Assembly: GCF_007625115.1 (NCBI RefSeq)
Contig: NZ_VMNH01000008.1
Coordinates: 31,901 to 95,900 of the forward strand
Direction: 5' to 3'
Source of the DNA: Sedimenticola selenatireducens
GTDB taxonomy: Bacteria; Pseudomonadota; Gammaproteobacteria; Chromatiales; Chromatiaceae
DNA: 64,000 bases
A program made the translations under genes and the position numbers. The notes beneath the pieces were generated by a model. It was not told where the DNA came from. It saw only the letters and a list, made by a program, of their open reading frames with translations, and searched no databases. Shown here in pieces: positions 1 through 7,541 of this stretch (position 1 is the first letter of the stretch; each line of letters starts with the position of its first letter).

Positions 1-100
1 GCCATTTCCAGTTGCCGTAGTTCTTCTTCAAAACAGGGTGTAGATAGGGCTCTATCTCTGGTACGCCTGTCTCATCGGGCATGCGAGGTGCTTCAGCCAT
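1..100 (-). CDS. dsrB: Dissimilatory sulfite reductase beta subunit, 5' end only
   Basis: Only the first 33 codons lie in the window; the gene runs off the left edge. The translation begins MAEAPRMPDETGVPEIEPYL and continues through a HPVLKKNYGNWKW-like stretch, the usual DsrB N-terminus. The ATG at 98-100 is preceded by a strong GGAGGTAAT ribosome site. It follows dsrA by about 96 bp on the same strand, as in every dsrAB operon. DsrB would pair with DsrA as the cytoplasmic siroheme sulfite reductase, which in sulfur oxidisers runs in the oxidative direction and forms sulfite from DsrC-bound sulfur. Identification is firm from the N-terminus plus the neighbour; cluster ligands are outside the window. 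Confidence 0.93.
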   Translation of the reverse strand, partial: MAEAPRMPDETGVPEIEPYLHPVLKKNYGNWKW

Positions 101-196
101 TATTACCTCCAAAAACTCTAGTATCTGAATCTATTATTTAAACCGGCATGCCGGTTTGAGGACCCGTTGATGATCAGCGGGTCACCACCTGTGTAT

Positions 197-1441
197 TTAT
201 TGAGCAGCCTGACGCTCGTTCCACTTGGCCGCCTCGCCTTCCCAATCGTCGGTACGGACGTACGGGTTGGTACGAGGTTGATTGATCATATTAGGATCAA
301 TCTCGATATTCAGGCCTTCAAGGAAGTTAGTCAGACCAATCCGCTCAATCATCTCACCCGTACGCTCGTGTTCCAGCGCATTCTCAGCGAAGAATTCAAG
401 AATCTCGGTACCCAGCTCTTCCAACCATTCGAAATCGTCGTCTGATTCCAGCTTGTGGAAAGGCACGATTACAGTGCCCATCAAATCACCAATTTTCAGG
501 GTACGCTTACCACCCACCAGGATGCTGACGCCACGGTCATCACCCGGTGAAAGCGCCTTGGTCATGACATTGATGCAGTGCATACAACGAACACAATTGG
601 GGTTGTCAACGGCGAGTGTGTCATCATCATTCAGTGACAGTGCCTGGGTAGGACAGCGGGTGATCACGTTATCAATGATGTACTTACGTCCCTTGTTGGT
701 GACGTAGTTTTTCACTTCAGCCTGATCAACCTTCATGTCATCACGCCAGGTACCGATCATGGATACGTCAGCACGCTGGATGGAGTTCATGCAGTCATTG
801 GCACAACCTGAGGCCTTGAACTTCAGTTTGTAGGGGAGCGCAGGACGATGCATATCATCCAGGTTAGCATTTACACAAGTGCGCATAGCACGTGCTTCAT
901 CAAAGCAGGACTGCTCACAACGCGCCGCACCTACACAGGACATGCCGGTACGTACCGCTGGACCTGCGCCGCCCATATCAAAGCCCATCTTATTGATGGC
1001 ATCGAAGGCTGGCTGAACATTCTCAGTGGTACAACCCTGGAACATAATGTCACCAGACTGGCCGTGGAATGCGATCAGGCCTGAACCATACTCTTCCCAG
1101 ATGTCACAGAAATCACGAATGGTTTTGGTGTCGTAGTGCATGCCAGGAGGCGGCATAATACGCAGGGTGTGGAATTCGGCAGCAGCTGGAAACAGCGGCT
1201 TATTGTTGGCATCTTTCAGTTCGGTGAAGCGGGGAATAACACCACCACCATAACCGATAACACCCACGGTTCCACCCTTCCAGTATCCCTTCTTGGTTTC
1301 GTAGGATGTTTCCAGCTGGCCCAGCAGGTCAACCATCATGTCGTTGTCTTTGGCCAGGCGCTTGAGTCCGGTTACGAAGCTCGGCCATACGCCGCTCTCC
1401 AACTGATCAAGCATGGGGGTATCATGCATCGGTTTCGCCAT
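197..1441 (-). CDS. dsrA: Dissimilatory (reverse-type) sulfite reductase alpha subunit
   Basis: A 414-aa protein of normal DsrA length. Siroheme-[4Fe-4S] ligands are visible as C169-x5-C175 and C213-x3-C217. An inserted ferredoxin domain supplies C263, C283, C286 and C289 for a second [4Fe-4S] cluster. With DsrB it forms the cytoplasmic alpha2beta2 enzyme. The reverse (oxidative) direction is inferred from context: soxYZ, a sulfur-compound transporter and the general gammaproteobacterial gene set; no phylogeny was run. It is the first gene of the dsr operon, with about 500 bp of non-coding upstream sequence. The DsrC paralogue 2.3 kb away on the other strand lacks cysteines and cannot be its sulfur-carrying partner. 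Confidence 0.97.
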   Translation of the reverse strand: MAKPMHDTPMLDQLESGVWPSFVTGLKRLAKDNDMMVDLLGQLETSYETKKGYWKGGTVGVIGYGGGVIPRFTELKDANNKPLFPAAAEFHTLRIMPPPGMHYDTKTIRDFCDIWEEYGSGLIAFHGQSGDIMFQGCTTENVQPAFDAINKMGFDMGGAGPAVRTGMSCVGAARCEQSCFDEARAMRTCVNANLDDMHRPALPYKLKFKASGCANDCMNSIQRADVSMIGTWRDDMKVDQAEVKNYVTNKGRKYIIDNVITRCPTQALSLNDDDTLAVDNPNCVRCMHCINVMTKALSPGDDRGVSILVGGKRTLKIGDLMGTVIVPFHKLESDDDFEWLEELGTEILEFFAENALEHERTGEMIERIGLTNFLEGLNIEIDPNMINQPRTNPYVRTDDWEGEAAKWNERQAAQ

Positions 1442-1938
1442 CTGTTATTCTCCCATTGATCTCGATTTATATAGTGGTTTCTGACCCGTCTTACCCTTGA
1501 CAAAAAACAGGCTCAACAAGCGAGAAATTCCGACTCTGAAATCCGGCTTCGGACTACAGACCCTCATTCCAAAACATGGGTAGCATTTTAGGATTCACTT
1601 ATGCAGCAAAAATACCCCGCTAATGGGGGGGAAGAGATGAAAAAGGCATATCCACTATGGGATATATGATAATTTGGTAATATATGAAAACTATAAGAAT
1701 CTAAAATATATTATGCTTTATAAACAAATAGATAGCCACTTAGATTTCACCGGGTTTTATTTTTTATGGGGCAAGTTGATCGTGCAGCGCAGCATATTCA
1801 TCCGCTCATTTTTGGCTTGCGTCTAGCCTCTTCTCTGGGGTTCAATAATGCCTGAACAGTTTACTTGGGTATTAAAGTCACGCTCTCATCAGGTGATAAT
1901 TTTACTGCTTTTTATCAATTATTGAACGAGGTTTACCC
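1442..1938. promoter_or_regulatory. dsrA upstream region, AT-rich, no long gene
   Basis: About 500 bp between the divergent dsrA and the small ORF at 1939. The stretch 1640-1760 is strongly AT-rich and probably holds the dsr promoter. It contains an inverted repeat ATATCC-N6-GGATAT at 1648-1665, a possible operator. I see no RNA gene or convincing ORF. Exact -35/-10 elements cannot be assigned with confidence. Confidence 0.5.
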
Positions 1939-2115
1939 ATGCTCCTGTTAAGTGAGGTCCTGATACAAAGCCCTGATGTGGACTCTTTTGAGGAGCTCAT
2001 TGAACTAATCAAAGTACGCCGTCAATCCGAAATGTTTTTTCGGATAGATGTAAAGCCCCCCTTCAGTGATACACCGGAAGATTGGGAAGACCGTCTCGAA
2101 GCGGCGTTTACCTGA
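1939..2115 (+). CDS. Small acidic protein (58 aa), function unknown
   Basis: A short ORF beginning MLLLSEVLIQSPDVDSFEEL and ending in DWEDRLEAAFT. It has an ATG with GAGG about 8 nt upstream and ends 27 bp before the next gene on the same strand, so it looks like the first gene of a short operon with the TPR-like and Cas6-like genes. The composition is soluble, acidic and mostly helical, with no cysteine, signal peptide or membrane segment. I do not recognise a family. It is too short for routine gene calling; the support is the ribosome site, spacing and protein-like composition. Confidence 0.55.
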   Translation: MLLLSEVLIQSPDVDSFEELIELIKVRRQSEMFFRIDVKPPFSDTPEDWEDRLEAAFT

Positions 2116-2142
2116 AGCCTCCTTTATAAGGATGACCATCGC

Positions 2143-2847
2143 GTGAAGTATCTGCAAACAGAAGCCATCATGGGAGATAACGACTCCGCAGAAGATGCTG
2201 TACCTTCTACCCAAAAGGTCGAATTGCATCTGGCCGAGCTGGAACAACAGCTTGCCAAGCTAAGTCCAAATGCCCCAGAGAGTGAAAAAACCCAACTTGA
2301 GCTAGATTGCGGCTATGCATTGCTTGAGCTGAACCGGTTTGATGAAGCATGGTCACTTGCTCGAAGGGTTTTCGATCAGACCCTTGAAATGACCCAATGG
2401 CAACAAGCCGTTGAGGCTTGCGACATCATGTTTCAGTCGGAACAACCCGATTCAATTCCTGCGCTTGCGCAAGGTATCTGGCTCAGCGTCACCTTCCCAA
2501 TAGATCCCGAATTGACCGTAGCGATGTTGCAACATCTGATTGATGAAACCCCAGACCGATCAGATGGTGCCGCCGTGGCTGCCGCTGTAGCCAACTACAT
2601 CGTGGATATCCGCGCCGATGAAAACAGCCGGGAGAACCTGCTTTTCTTTACAAACCAATTGCTTGGACAAGTAGCCCGTCGCCACAGCCAGGTAGAAGAA
2701 CAGGATATTTTTGATTTTTGGGTACAACAGCTCGAACTGGATGATCCGGGAAAATTCCTCCCGCGACTGGCAACCGTATTAGATGTACTGGTTAGTAATA
2801 ACTGGTGGTACGACAAAGACAAACTTCGAGAACAAATTCCGGATTAG
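2143..2847 (+). CDS. Helical TPR-like protein of unknown function in the dsr neighbourhood
   Basis: A 234-aa soluble acidic protein. Residues 25-90 read as paired helices of TPR type (for example the YALLELNRFDEAWSLARRVF stretch), and the rest is also helix-rich and leucine-rich. There is no signal peptide, membrane segment or catalytic motif. The frame opens with GTG at 2143, behind AAGGA about 10 nt away; an internal ATG at 2170 is an alternative start. It ends 26 bp before the Cas6-like gene, so the two are probably co-transcribed. A scaffold or partner role for the Cas6-like protein is a guess from position only. Confidence 0.75.
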   Translation: MKYLQTEAIMGDNDSAEDAVPSTQKVELHLAELEQQLAKLSPNAPESEKTQLELDCGYALLELNRFDEAWSLARRVFDQTLEMTQWQQAVEACDIMFQSEQPDSIPALAQGIWLSVTFPIDPELTVAMLQHLIDETPDRSDGAAVAAAVANYIVDIRADENSRENLLFFTNQLLGQVARRHSQVEEQDIFDFWVQQLELDDPGKFLPRLATVLDVLVSNNWWYDKDKLREQIPD

Positions 2848-2873
2848 GTCATTTAAAACAGGATTACGCATTG

Positions 2874-3533
2874 ATGTACTGGGAAGAAGAGACAAATGAA
2901 GAGGGCTTTATCATACCGGAGGATGTGATTGACCTGCAGTTCAAGGTGATCTGCCCTACGCTTCCGGTCGATCACGCATGGCACTTGGCACAAGCAATCG
3001 AACAAGTTCTTCCCTGGTTTAATGATGAAGCAGCAGTAGGACTCCATCTTATCCATGGCGCAGAATCAGGCAATGGATGGGAAAGACCTGAAGACGCTGA
3101 CGCCTTGCTTCATCTTTCTAAACGCACCCCCCTGACACTCCGGCTACCCATCGCACAGGCAGATGAAGCCCTAGAATTAATAGGGCGTACGCTGGATATT
3201 GCGGGCCACAGCATGCAGATTTTATCGGCCAAACAGAAAAAACTTGCGATGAGCCGTTTTCTCTACTCCCGTTATATCGAGATAGACCCGGAACTCTCTG
3301 AAGATCAGTTTATCGCCTGGGCCGTCTCGGAGCTTAAACAGATGGGACTGCGTTTCAAGAAGATCCTCTGTGGTAAAAGCCATCAACTGCAAAGACCGGG
3401 CTGTCCCATTCACACCCGCAGCCTGCTGGTCGCTGAACTCCCCTATGAAGATGCCATAACGCTACAGGAACAAGGGATGGGTAACCATCGATCGCTTGGC
3501 TGTGGTATTTTCTTACCGCAGAAATCCTTCTGA
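2874..3533 (+). CDS. Orphan Cas6/Cmx6-family protein (type I-MYXAN Cas6-like)
   Basis: A 219-aa protein from the ATG at 2874, preceded by AGGA; the frame is open further upstream to 2805, but that would overlap the previous gene. The C-terminus GMGNHRSLGCGIFLPQK matches the glycine-rich loop that closes Cas6 proteins. The N-terminal part (DLQFKVICPTLPVDHAWHLA, then TPLTLRLP and a GRTLDIAGH-like stretch) follows the order I know from the Cmx6 branch. Cas6 proteins are RAMP-fold endoribonucleases that cut CRISPR precursor RNA; His in PVDHAW is a candidate active-site residue. No repeat array or other cas gene is present. It sits between a TPR-like gene and a cysteine-less DsrC paralogue, opposite dsrAB. 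Family assignment is by motif only, fairly confident; the substrate is unknown. Confidence 0.72.
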   Translation: MYWEEETNEEGFIIPEDVIDLQFKVICPTLPVDHAWHLAQAIEQVLPWFNDEAAVGLHLIHGAESGNGWERPEDADALLHLSKRTPLTLRLPIAQADEALELIGRTLDIAGHSMQILSAKQKKLAMSRFLYSRYIEIDPELSEDQFIAWAVSELKQMGLRFKKILCGKSHQLQRPGCPIHTRSLLVAELPYEDAITLQEQGMGNHRSLGCGIFLPQKSF

Positions 3534-3694
3534 TCTACTGATAATAACCATCAAAAAAAGGTATTTAATTTTATCACCAGCCCTTATAACATATAAGTTT
3601 TCCATAATATCCTTAATTGGCCGCTATACGTCTCGCTTAAAAGACGCTAACAAGATGGTCAGGCATATTGAAGAAACATAACCGGAGGTAACCC

Positions 3695-4039
3695 ATGTCT
3701 TATGAATACAACGGCAACACCCTGGAGGCCAACGATAACGGCTATCTGGTTAATCACGAAGACTGGAACGAAGATGTAGCGGGAATCATTGCCGCAGCAG
3801 AAGGTATCACCTTGTCTGAGAAGGCATGGGATGTGATTAACTATTTGCGCGATGAGTATTTCAATAACAATGGCAACCAGCCGAATGAGCGCAACATGGT
3901 GAAACACTTCAAAGAGGTCTGGACTGACCTGGACAAAGTGGATGCAAAATCACTCTACGAGCACTTCCCCATGGGACCAGCGAAGCAGGCGGGTAAGATT
4001 GCCGGACTTCCCGAAACCAAACGTAAGGGCGGCTATTAA
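3695..4039 (+). CDS. DsrC/TusE-family protein lacking both C-terminal cysteines (RspA-like)
   Basis: A 114-aa protein with the DsrC/TusE fold signature: NDNGYLVNHEDWNEDVA near the N-terminus, then the NYLRDEYF and NERNMVKHF stretches. True DsrC ends in an arm with two conserved cysteines and TusE keeps the penultimate-residue one. Here the arm reads MGPAKQAGKIAGLPETKRKG and the whole protein has no cysteine, so it cannot carry persulfide or trisulfide. Published classification of DsrC-like proteins puts cysteine-less members in a presumed regulatory group (RspA). It has a strong GGAGGT ribosome site, its own roughly 160-bp upstream region and a hairpin after the stop. Confidence 0.92.
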   Translation: MSYEYNGNTLEANDNGYLVNHEDWNEDVAGIIAAAEGITLSEKAWDVINYLRDEYFNNNGNQPNERNMVKHFKEVWTDLDKVDAKSLYEHFPMGPAKQAGKIAGLPETKRKGGY

Positions 4040-4049
4040 TCAGTATTAT

Positions 4050-4088
4050 GATGTTGAACGGTGAGGTGAATCCCCACCGTCCAACATC
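4050..4088. terminator. Strong hairpin between convergent genes
   Basis: GATGTTG pairs with CAACATC, and inside it ACGGTG pairs with CACCGT. It lies directly after the DsrC-like gene and before the end of the oppositely oriented FmdE-like gene. There is no clear T-tract, so it is probably a bidirectional or weak intrinsic terminator. Confidence 0.6.
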
Positions 4089-4113
4089 ACTTCTGAGCCT
4101 GACAACCGCTGAC

Positions 4114-4716
4114 TCACTGAACTGAAATCAGTCGTGCATCTTCTGCATAGTCACACAATATAGCCTGCACCCGATCCTGCCAGAGCTTGCCAAATTGACT
4201 GGCTTCTTCAGGGGTTGCCTTGCCAGATAACACCTTTGAAAAAAGCGTGCTCATCTGCGGATCAGCCGGCACAAAACTCGAATCATAGTGCAGCGAAACC
4301 ATCTGGCCGGTATCTTTTCTGGTAAGCCGGACAAGGGTAGCGATTTCATTATCAAATGAAAGCAGGTTGCGGCGATCAAACTGACCCGCCAAACCGTGAA
4401 ATCCACCCTTATCGGTAGCACCGGTTATAAAGGACAGCACATTCGCAATAACACCACACACCCCTTCACCTATCGACTGCTGCATCTCAACAATAACTTC
4501 ACCCCGAACAGGTAATGCATCGCCATAAAGGGCCTTTAGCCCTTTCCGTGCCATCAGGAATGCCCCCGCAACCGTCGGACAGGAGTGTCCCGCCAATTTG
4601 ACCACATCAAGATAATCTATCTGGATCACGCCCTTTTCGAAGACCCCCAGACAAGCAGACAGTGGATCTTGTAATACAATGGATTCAACGCGATCAAAGA
4701 AACTGGGGTATTGCAT
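4114..4716 (-). CDS. FmdE-like protein (formylmethanofuran dehydrogenase E-type domain)
   Basis: A 200-aa protein from the ATG at 4716, which has AGGAGA just upstream; a longer frame to 4764 lacks such a site. The motif AGHSCPTVAGAFLMARKGL is the His-Cys signature of the FmdE domain, followed by the GEVIVEMQ and GVCGVIANV stretches. FmdE-type proteins bind metal, but the C-terminal zinc finger of archaeal FmdE is absent here and no formylmethanofuran enzyme is nearby, so that name does not give the function. It faces the cysteine-less DsrC paralogue across a shared hairpin. A role linked to sulfur or molybdopterin chemistry is speculative. Confidence 0.7.
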   Translation of the reverse strand: MQYPSFFDRVESIVLQDPLSACLGVFEKGVIQIDYLDVVKLAGHSCPTVAGAFLMARKGLKALYGDALPVRGEVIVEMQQSIGEGVCGVIANVLSFITGATDKGGFHGLAGQFDRRNLLSFDNEIATLVRLTRKDTGQMVSLHYDSSFVPADPQMSTLFSKVLSGKATPEEASQFGKLWQDRVQAILCDYAEDARLISVQ

Positions 4717-4927
4717 GAGACTCTCCTGACAAGGTAAGCGAATGCAGATTATCCATAGTGTCAAAGCGTAGCACCTTATACCAGATCAATTCCGGCGATC
4801 ACGCTCACGCAACCGTTCAGTGGGTTTAAACTCTTCCCCATTGACTACGCTGTGCTATATTAATCTCATCTTATATTTAAAAAAGGGAAGCCGCAGTAAC
4901 TGTTGCTTTCCGTACGAGGAGCGCGCG

Positions 4928-5482
4928 ATGGCCCTGAGACTCAAAAGCCAGTGGCACAATGAAGATTCCGAACGCACCCTGTCTGAAATTGGCGGGGCGA
5001 TCGCGTTTAATGCTTGGCGCTTGGGCATGGATAAAGCCGTAACGCTTCACAGTAAACACTTCACATATCGCGATGATGAACAACGGTTGGCGGTTATTGC
5101 TGAATACCTGATTTTCCAAGCACTGGCGGTGGAACGTATGACGGCCAGTTCACTTACAGATGATGAGCGTCGTGAACTGGTAACCGCGATTGTATTGAAA
5201 ATGGCCGACCATTTTGATGAGAACAGTCAGGCCCTACTGGGTGCAGGTGACTACCGCAGCAAATTCATCAGCGTTTTCAATCAGCGGGCATCCGAATATG
5301 CCGAGCATGGTTATACCGATGAAGGCCCCACATACCCCTTTCTCCGACATCTTGGCTATGAAATTCAACAGACCATGGGAGAAAGCCAAGAAAATCGCTG
5401 GGTAATCGATCAAGTTATGGATGTCGATGCTCCAGAGCTAATCAAGCAGCTGACCCGTATTGTCAAGAACCTGTTCACCTAG
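4928..5482 (+). CDS. Conserved-looking soluble protein, function unknown
   Basis: A 184-aa protein from the ATG at 4928, preceded by AGGAG at 4917-4921; the frame extends upstream to 4820 but without a ribosome site. It is mostly helical and acidic, with no cysteine, signal peptide or membrane span. The N-terminus MALRLKSQWHNEDSERTLSE leads into a region rich in Glu and Arg. I do not recognise a family. It stands alone between the FmdE-like gene and the M48 protease gene, at the edge of the sulfur-related group, so a link to sulfur metabolism is only suggested by position. Confidence 0.65.
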   Translation: MALRLKSQWHNEDSERTLSEIGGAIAFNAWRLGMDKAVTLHSKHFTYRDDEQRLAVIAEYLIFQALAVERMTASSLTDDERRELVTAIVLKMADHFDENSQALLGAGDYRSKFISVFNQRASEYAEHGYTDEGPTYPFLRHLGYEIQQTMGESQENRWVIDQVMDVDAPELIKQLTRIVKNLFT

Positions 5483-5675
5483 ACAGATCATTTGGCTATA
5501 CAGCCACCCAATCCGCACAGATCAGTCAAGGGCAGGTTAGCGGCCACGAATCCTGCTATATTGAACTGGAATCCGCAGGGAACACAACTGTCTTGATGAC
5601 AACAAAACGGGCTCTTATCCACCCTCCTTTCGAATTCTAACTGAACTTATTCCTGCTCAATGGGTCAGTGGTGAC

Positions 5676-7166
5676 ATGCTAAAAGATTCACAAAAAAACA
5701 GGCGTCTCCTTCAAGGACTCTGCCTGAAATTCTTATTGCTCTGCTTACTATTGCCGACAACATCGCTCCAGGCACAAGAGATTGCCCTACCCGATATTGG
5801 CAATCCTTCAGGCAATATTCTCTCGCCCGCCGAGGAGGATCGTCTTGGGCGTGCCTTCATGCGCAGTATCCGCAAAACAATGCCGGTGATACAAGACCCA
5901 CTACTAACGGCCTATATCCAATCTCTCGGCGATCAACTGGTGAATGCTAATGCGAGTGCGACGGGAAGCTTTGAGTTCTTTTTGATTAATAGCCCACAAA
6001 TAAATGCCTTCGCTGGCCCTGGCGGCAACATTGGCGTCTACTCAGGTTTGATCACAACAACTGAATCGGAAAGTGAGCTTGCCTCGGTAATTGCCCATGA
6101 GATCGCACATGTGACTCAAAAGCATCTCGTAAGAACCTATGATGCGGTAAAAAGCATGTCCCTACCGGCTGCCGCCGTTGCAATTGCCGCCGTGGTCATT
6201 GGGGCAGCCACCAACACCCCAGATCTTGCTGTTGCCGCCGCAGCCGGCGTTCAGGCCGGCATGATCCAGCGTGAAATCAACTTCACGAGGTCCCATGAAG
6301 AGGAAGCTGACAGTATTGGTATCAAGACGCTCGCCGGGGCCGGTTTTGACCCAACTTCCATGCCGGTATTCTTTTCTCGCATGGGTAAGGCCTCCCGCCT
6401 CTACGATAACGGCACTTTGCCGGAATTTTTGCGTACTCACCCGGTAACCGCCAATCGGATAGCGGATGCCTATGGACGAGCAGATGCGTTCCCCTATAAA
6501 CAACGCAGTGATTCGCTGGGCTATCATCTCGCCAGAGAACGGTTGCGGGTATTAGCCTATAGCGATGCGAGAGAGGGCATTGAGTTTTACAGCAAAACAC
6601 TTAGGGATGGCCGTCATCGAAACGAAGAGTCTCATCAATACGGTTATATTCTGTCACTCGTAGGCAACAGGCAATATTCTGAAGCCAGTGCAATCTTGGA
6701 AAAACTAATCGCCAAAAGACCTCATCAGAGTGAATACCTTGTTGCCAAAGCCGAGCTGGAAAAGAAACAAGGCAAACCGGAACAAGGGCTTAAAACACTG
6801 GAACAGGGTTTAAACGAACATCCAGGAAACTACCCGCTCTCTATGTACTACGCGCAGGCCCTTCTAGATATTGGAAAACCTGAGGCGGTAAACCCGTTAC
6901 TGGAAAAAATTCTAACGGGTCGTCCCAACGATGCATTGACCTATAAACTGCTCGCACAAGCCTCCGGTGATGCGGGAAACAAAACCCAGGGTCATCAGTA
7001 TCTATCAGAGTACTATTATCACACGGGCGCATTGAAAGAGGCATTAATGCAACTTGAGATTGCATTTAAAGATCGGAATCTCAGTTACTATGAGAGCGCC
7101 AAAATAGCGGCACGAATGAAGGAGATACGCCAGGAAAAAAGTGACTTGGAAGCACGAGACAGGTAA
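5676..7166 (+). CDS. bepA: BepA-like periplasmic M48 metalloprotease with TPR domain
   Basis: A 496-aa protein. Residues 10-34 form a signal peptide ending near LQAQ. The peptidase domain has the zinc motif H141-E142-x2-H145 in the sequence AHEIAHVTQKH and the third ligand region HEEEADSIG around residue 210. The C-terminal third carries TPR repeats, as in E. coli BepA (YfgC), a periplasmic protease-chaperone that helps assemble the LptD/BAM machinery and degrades stalled outer-membrane proteins. The length fits the family. It appears to be a single-gene unit followed by a hairpin. The family is certain; BepA rather than LoiP-like is supported by the TPR half. Confidence 0.93.
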   Translation: MLKDSQKNRRLLQGLCLKFLLLCLLLPTTSLQAQEIALPDIGNPSGNILSPAEEDRLGRAFMRSIRKTMPVIQDPLLTAYIQSLGDQLVNANASATGSFEFFLINSPQINAFAGPGGNIGVYSGLITTTESESELASVIAHEIAHVTQKHLVRTYDAVKSMSLPAAAVAIAAVVIGAATNTPDLAVAAAAGVQAGMIQREINFTRSHEEEADSIGIKTLAGAGFDPTSMPVFFSRMGKASRLYDNGTLPEFLRTHPVTANRIADAYGRADAFPYKQRSDSLGYHLARERLRVLAYSDAREGIEFYSKTLRDGRHRNEESHQYGYILSLVGNRQYSEASAILEKLIAKRPHQSEYLVAKAELEKKQGKPEQGLKTLEQGLNEHPGNYPLSMYYAQALLDIGKPEAVNPLLEKILTGRPNDALTYKLLAQASGDAGNKTQGHQYLSEYYYHTGALKEALMQLEIAFKDRNLSYYESAKIAARMKEIRQEKSDLEARDR

Positions 7167-7176
7167 CGCCCCCTTT

Positions 7177-7197
7177 CCCACTTTAATTGAGTGGGTT
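7177..7197 (+). terminator. Hairpin downstream of the M48 protease gene
   Basis: CCCACT and AGTGGG pair across a 7-nt loop, 10 nt after the stop codon, followed by only two T. A likely weak terminator. Confidence 0.45.
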
Positions 7198-7541
7198 ATG
7201 CTTGAGGACTGCCTACAAGCAGGACAAAAAAGGACCCAGAATAACAATTAGGCTTGATGAATCAAGGCAAAAATGTGGAGGTAACCGAGCACAGACCCTT
7301 TACCAATGGTCGAATTGATCTGAACCCCAGGGCACAAACTACTTATATGGCTATATCTCTTGCTTATGTGCATTCCTTCTCTCGGGAAGGCACTATGTAG
7401 GAGTAATCTGAGATGTTTGTGGCAGAGATAAGCTCGTTATGCATTAGAAACGCAAGCGCCTCATTTGAGCCATTGCGATTAACGTACGCACCTCTTAACG
7501 ACAGAATAGAAACCATCCCTCTGTTGAGACAGGAGATAGAA
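7198..7541 (+). promoter_or_regulatory. soxY upstream region with palindrome
   Basis: About 340 bp without a credible gene. It contains the perfect palindrome CTTGATGAATCAAG at 7253-7266. The half-sites resemble FNR/CRP-type TTGAT/ATCAA but are 2 bp apart rather than the required 4. A small stem (CCTTC/GAAGG) lies at 7375-7390. The open frame running into soxY from 7413 is a non-conserved extension, not a start. Confidence 0.4.

Noticed and set aside
848..1459. Plus-strand frames inside dsrA
   Set aside because: They are antisense shadows of a gene with firm motif evidence.
2143..4039. CRISPR repeats near the Cas6-like gene
   Set aside because: I looked for regularly spaced 25-40 bp repeats around 1-6 kb and elsewhere and found none; the gene is an orphan in this window.
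7253..7266. FNR box before soxY
   Set aside because: The half-sites TTGAT and ATCAA are separated by 2 bp, whereas FNR needs 4.
7413..7541. N-terminal extension of SoxY
   Set aside because: The twin-arginine signal starts at the ATG at 7542, which has AGGAGA before it; the extension lacks conservation features.
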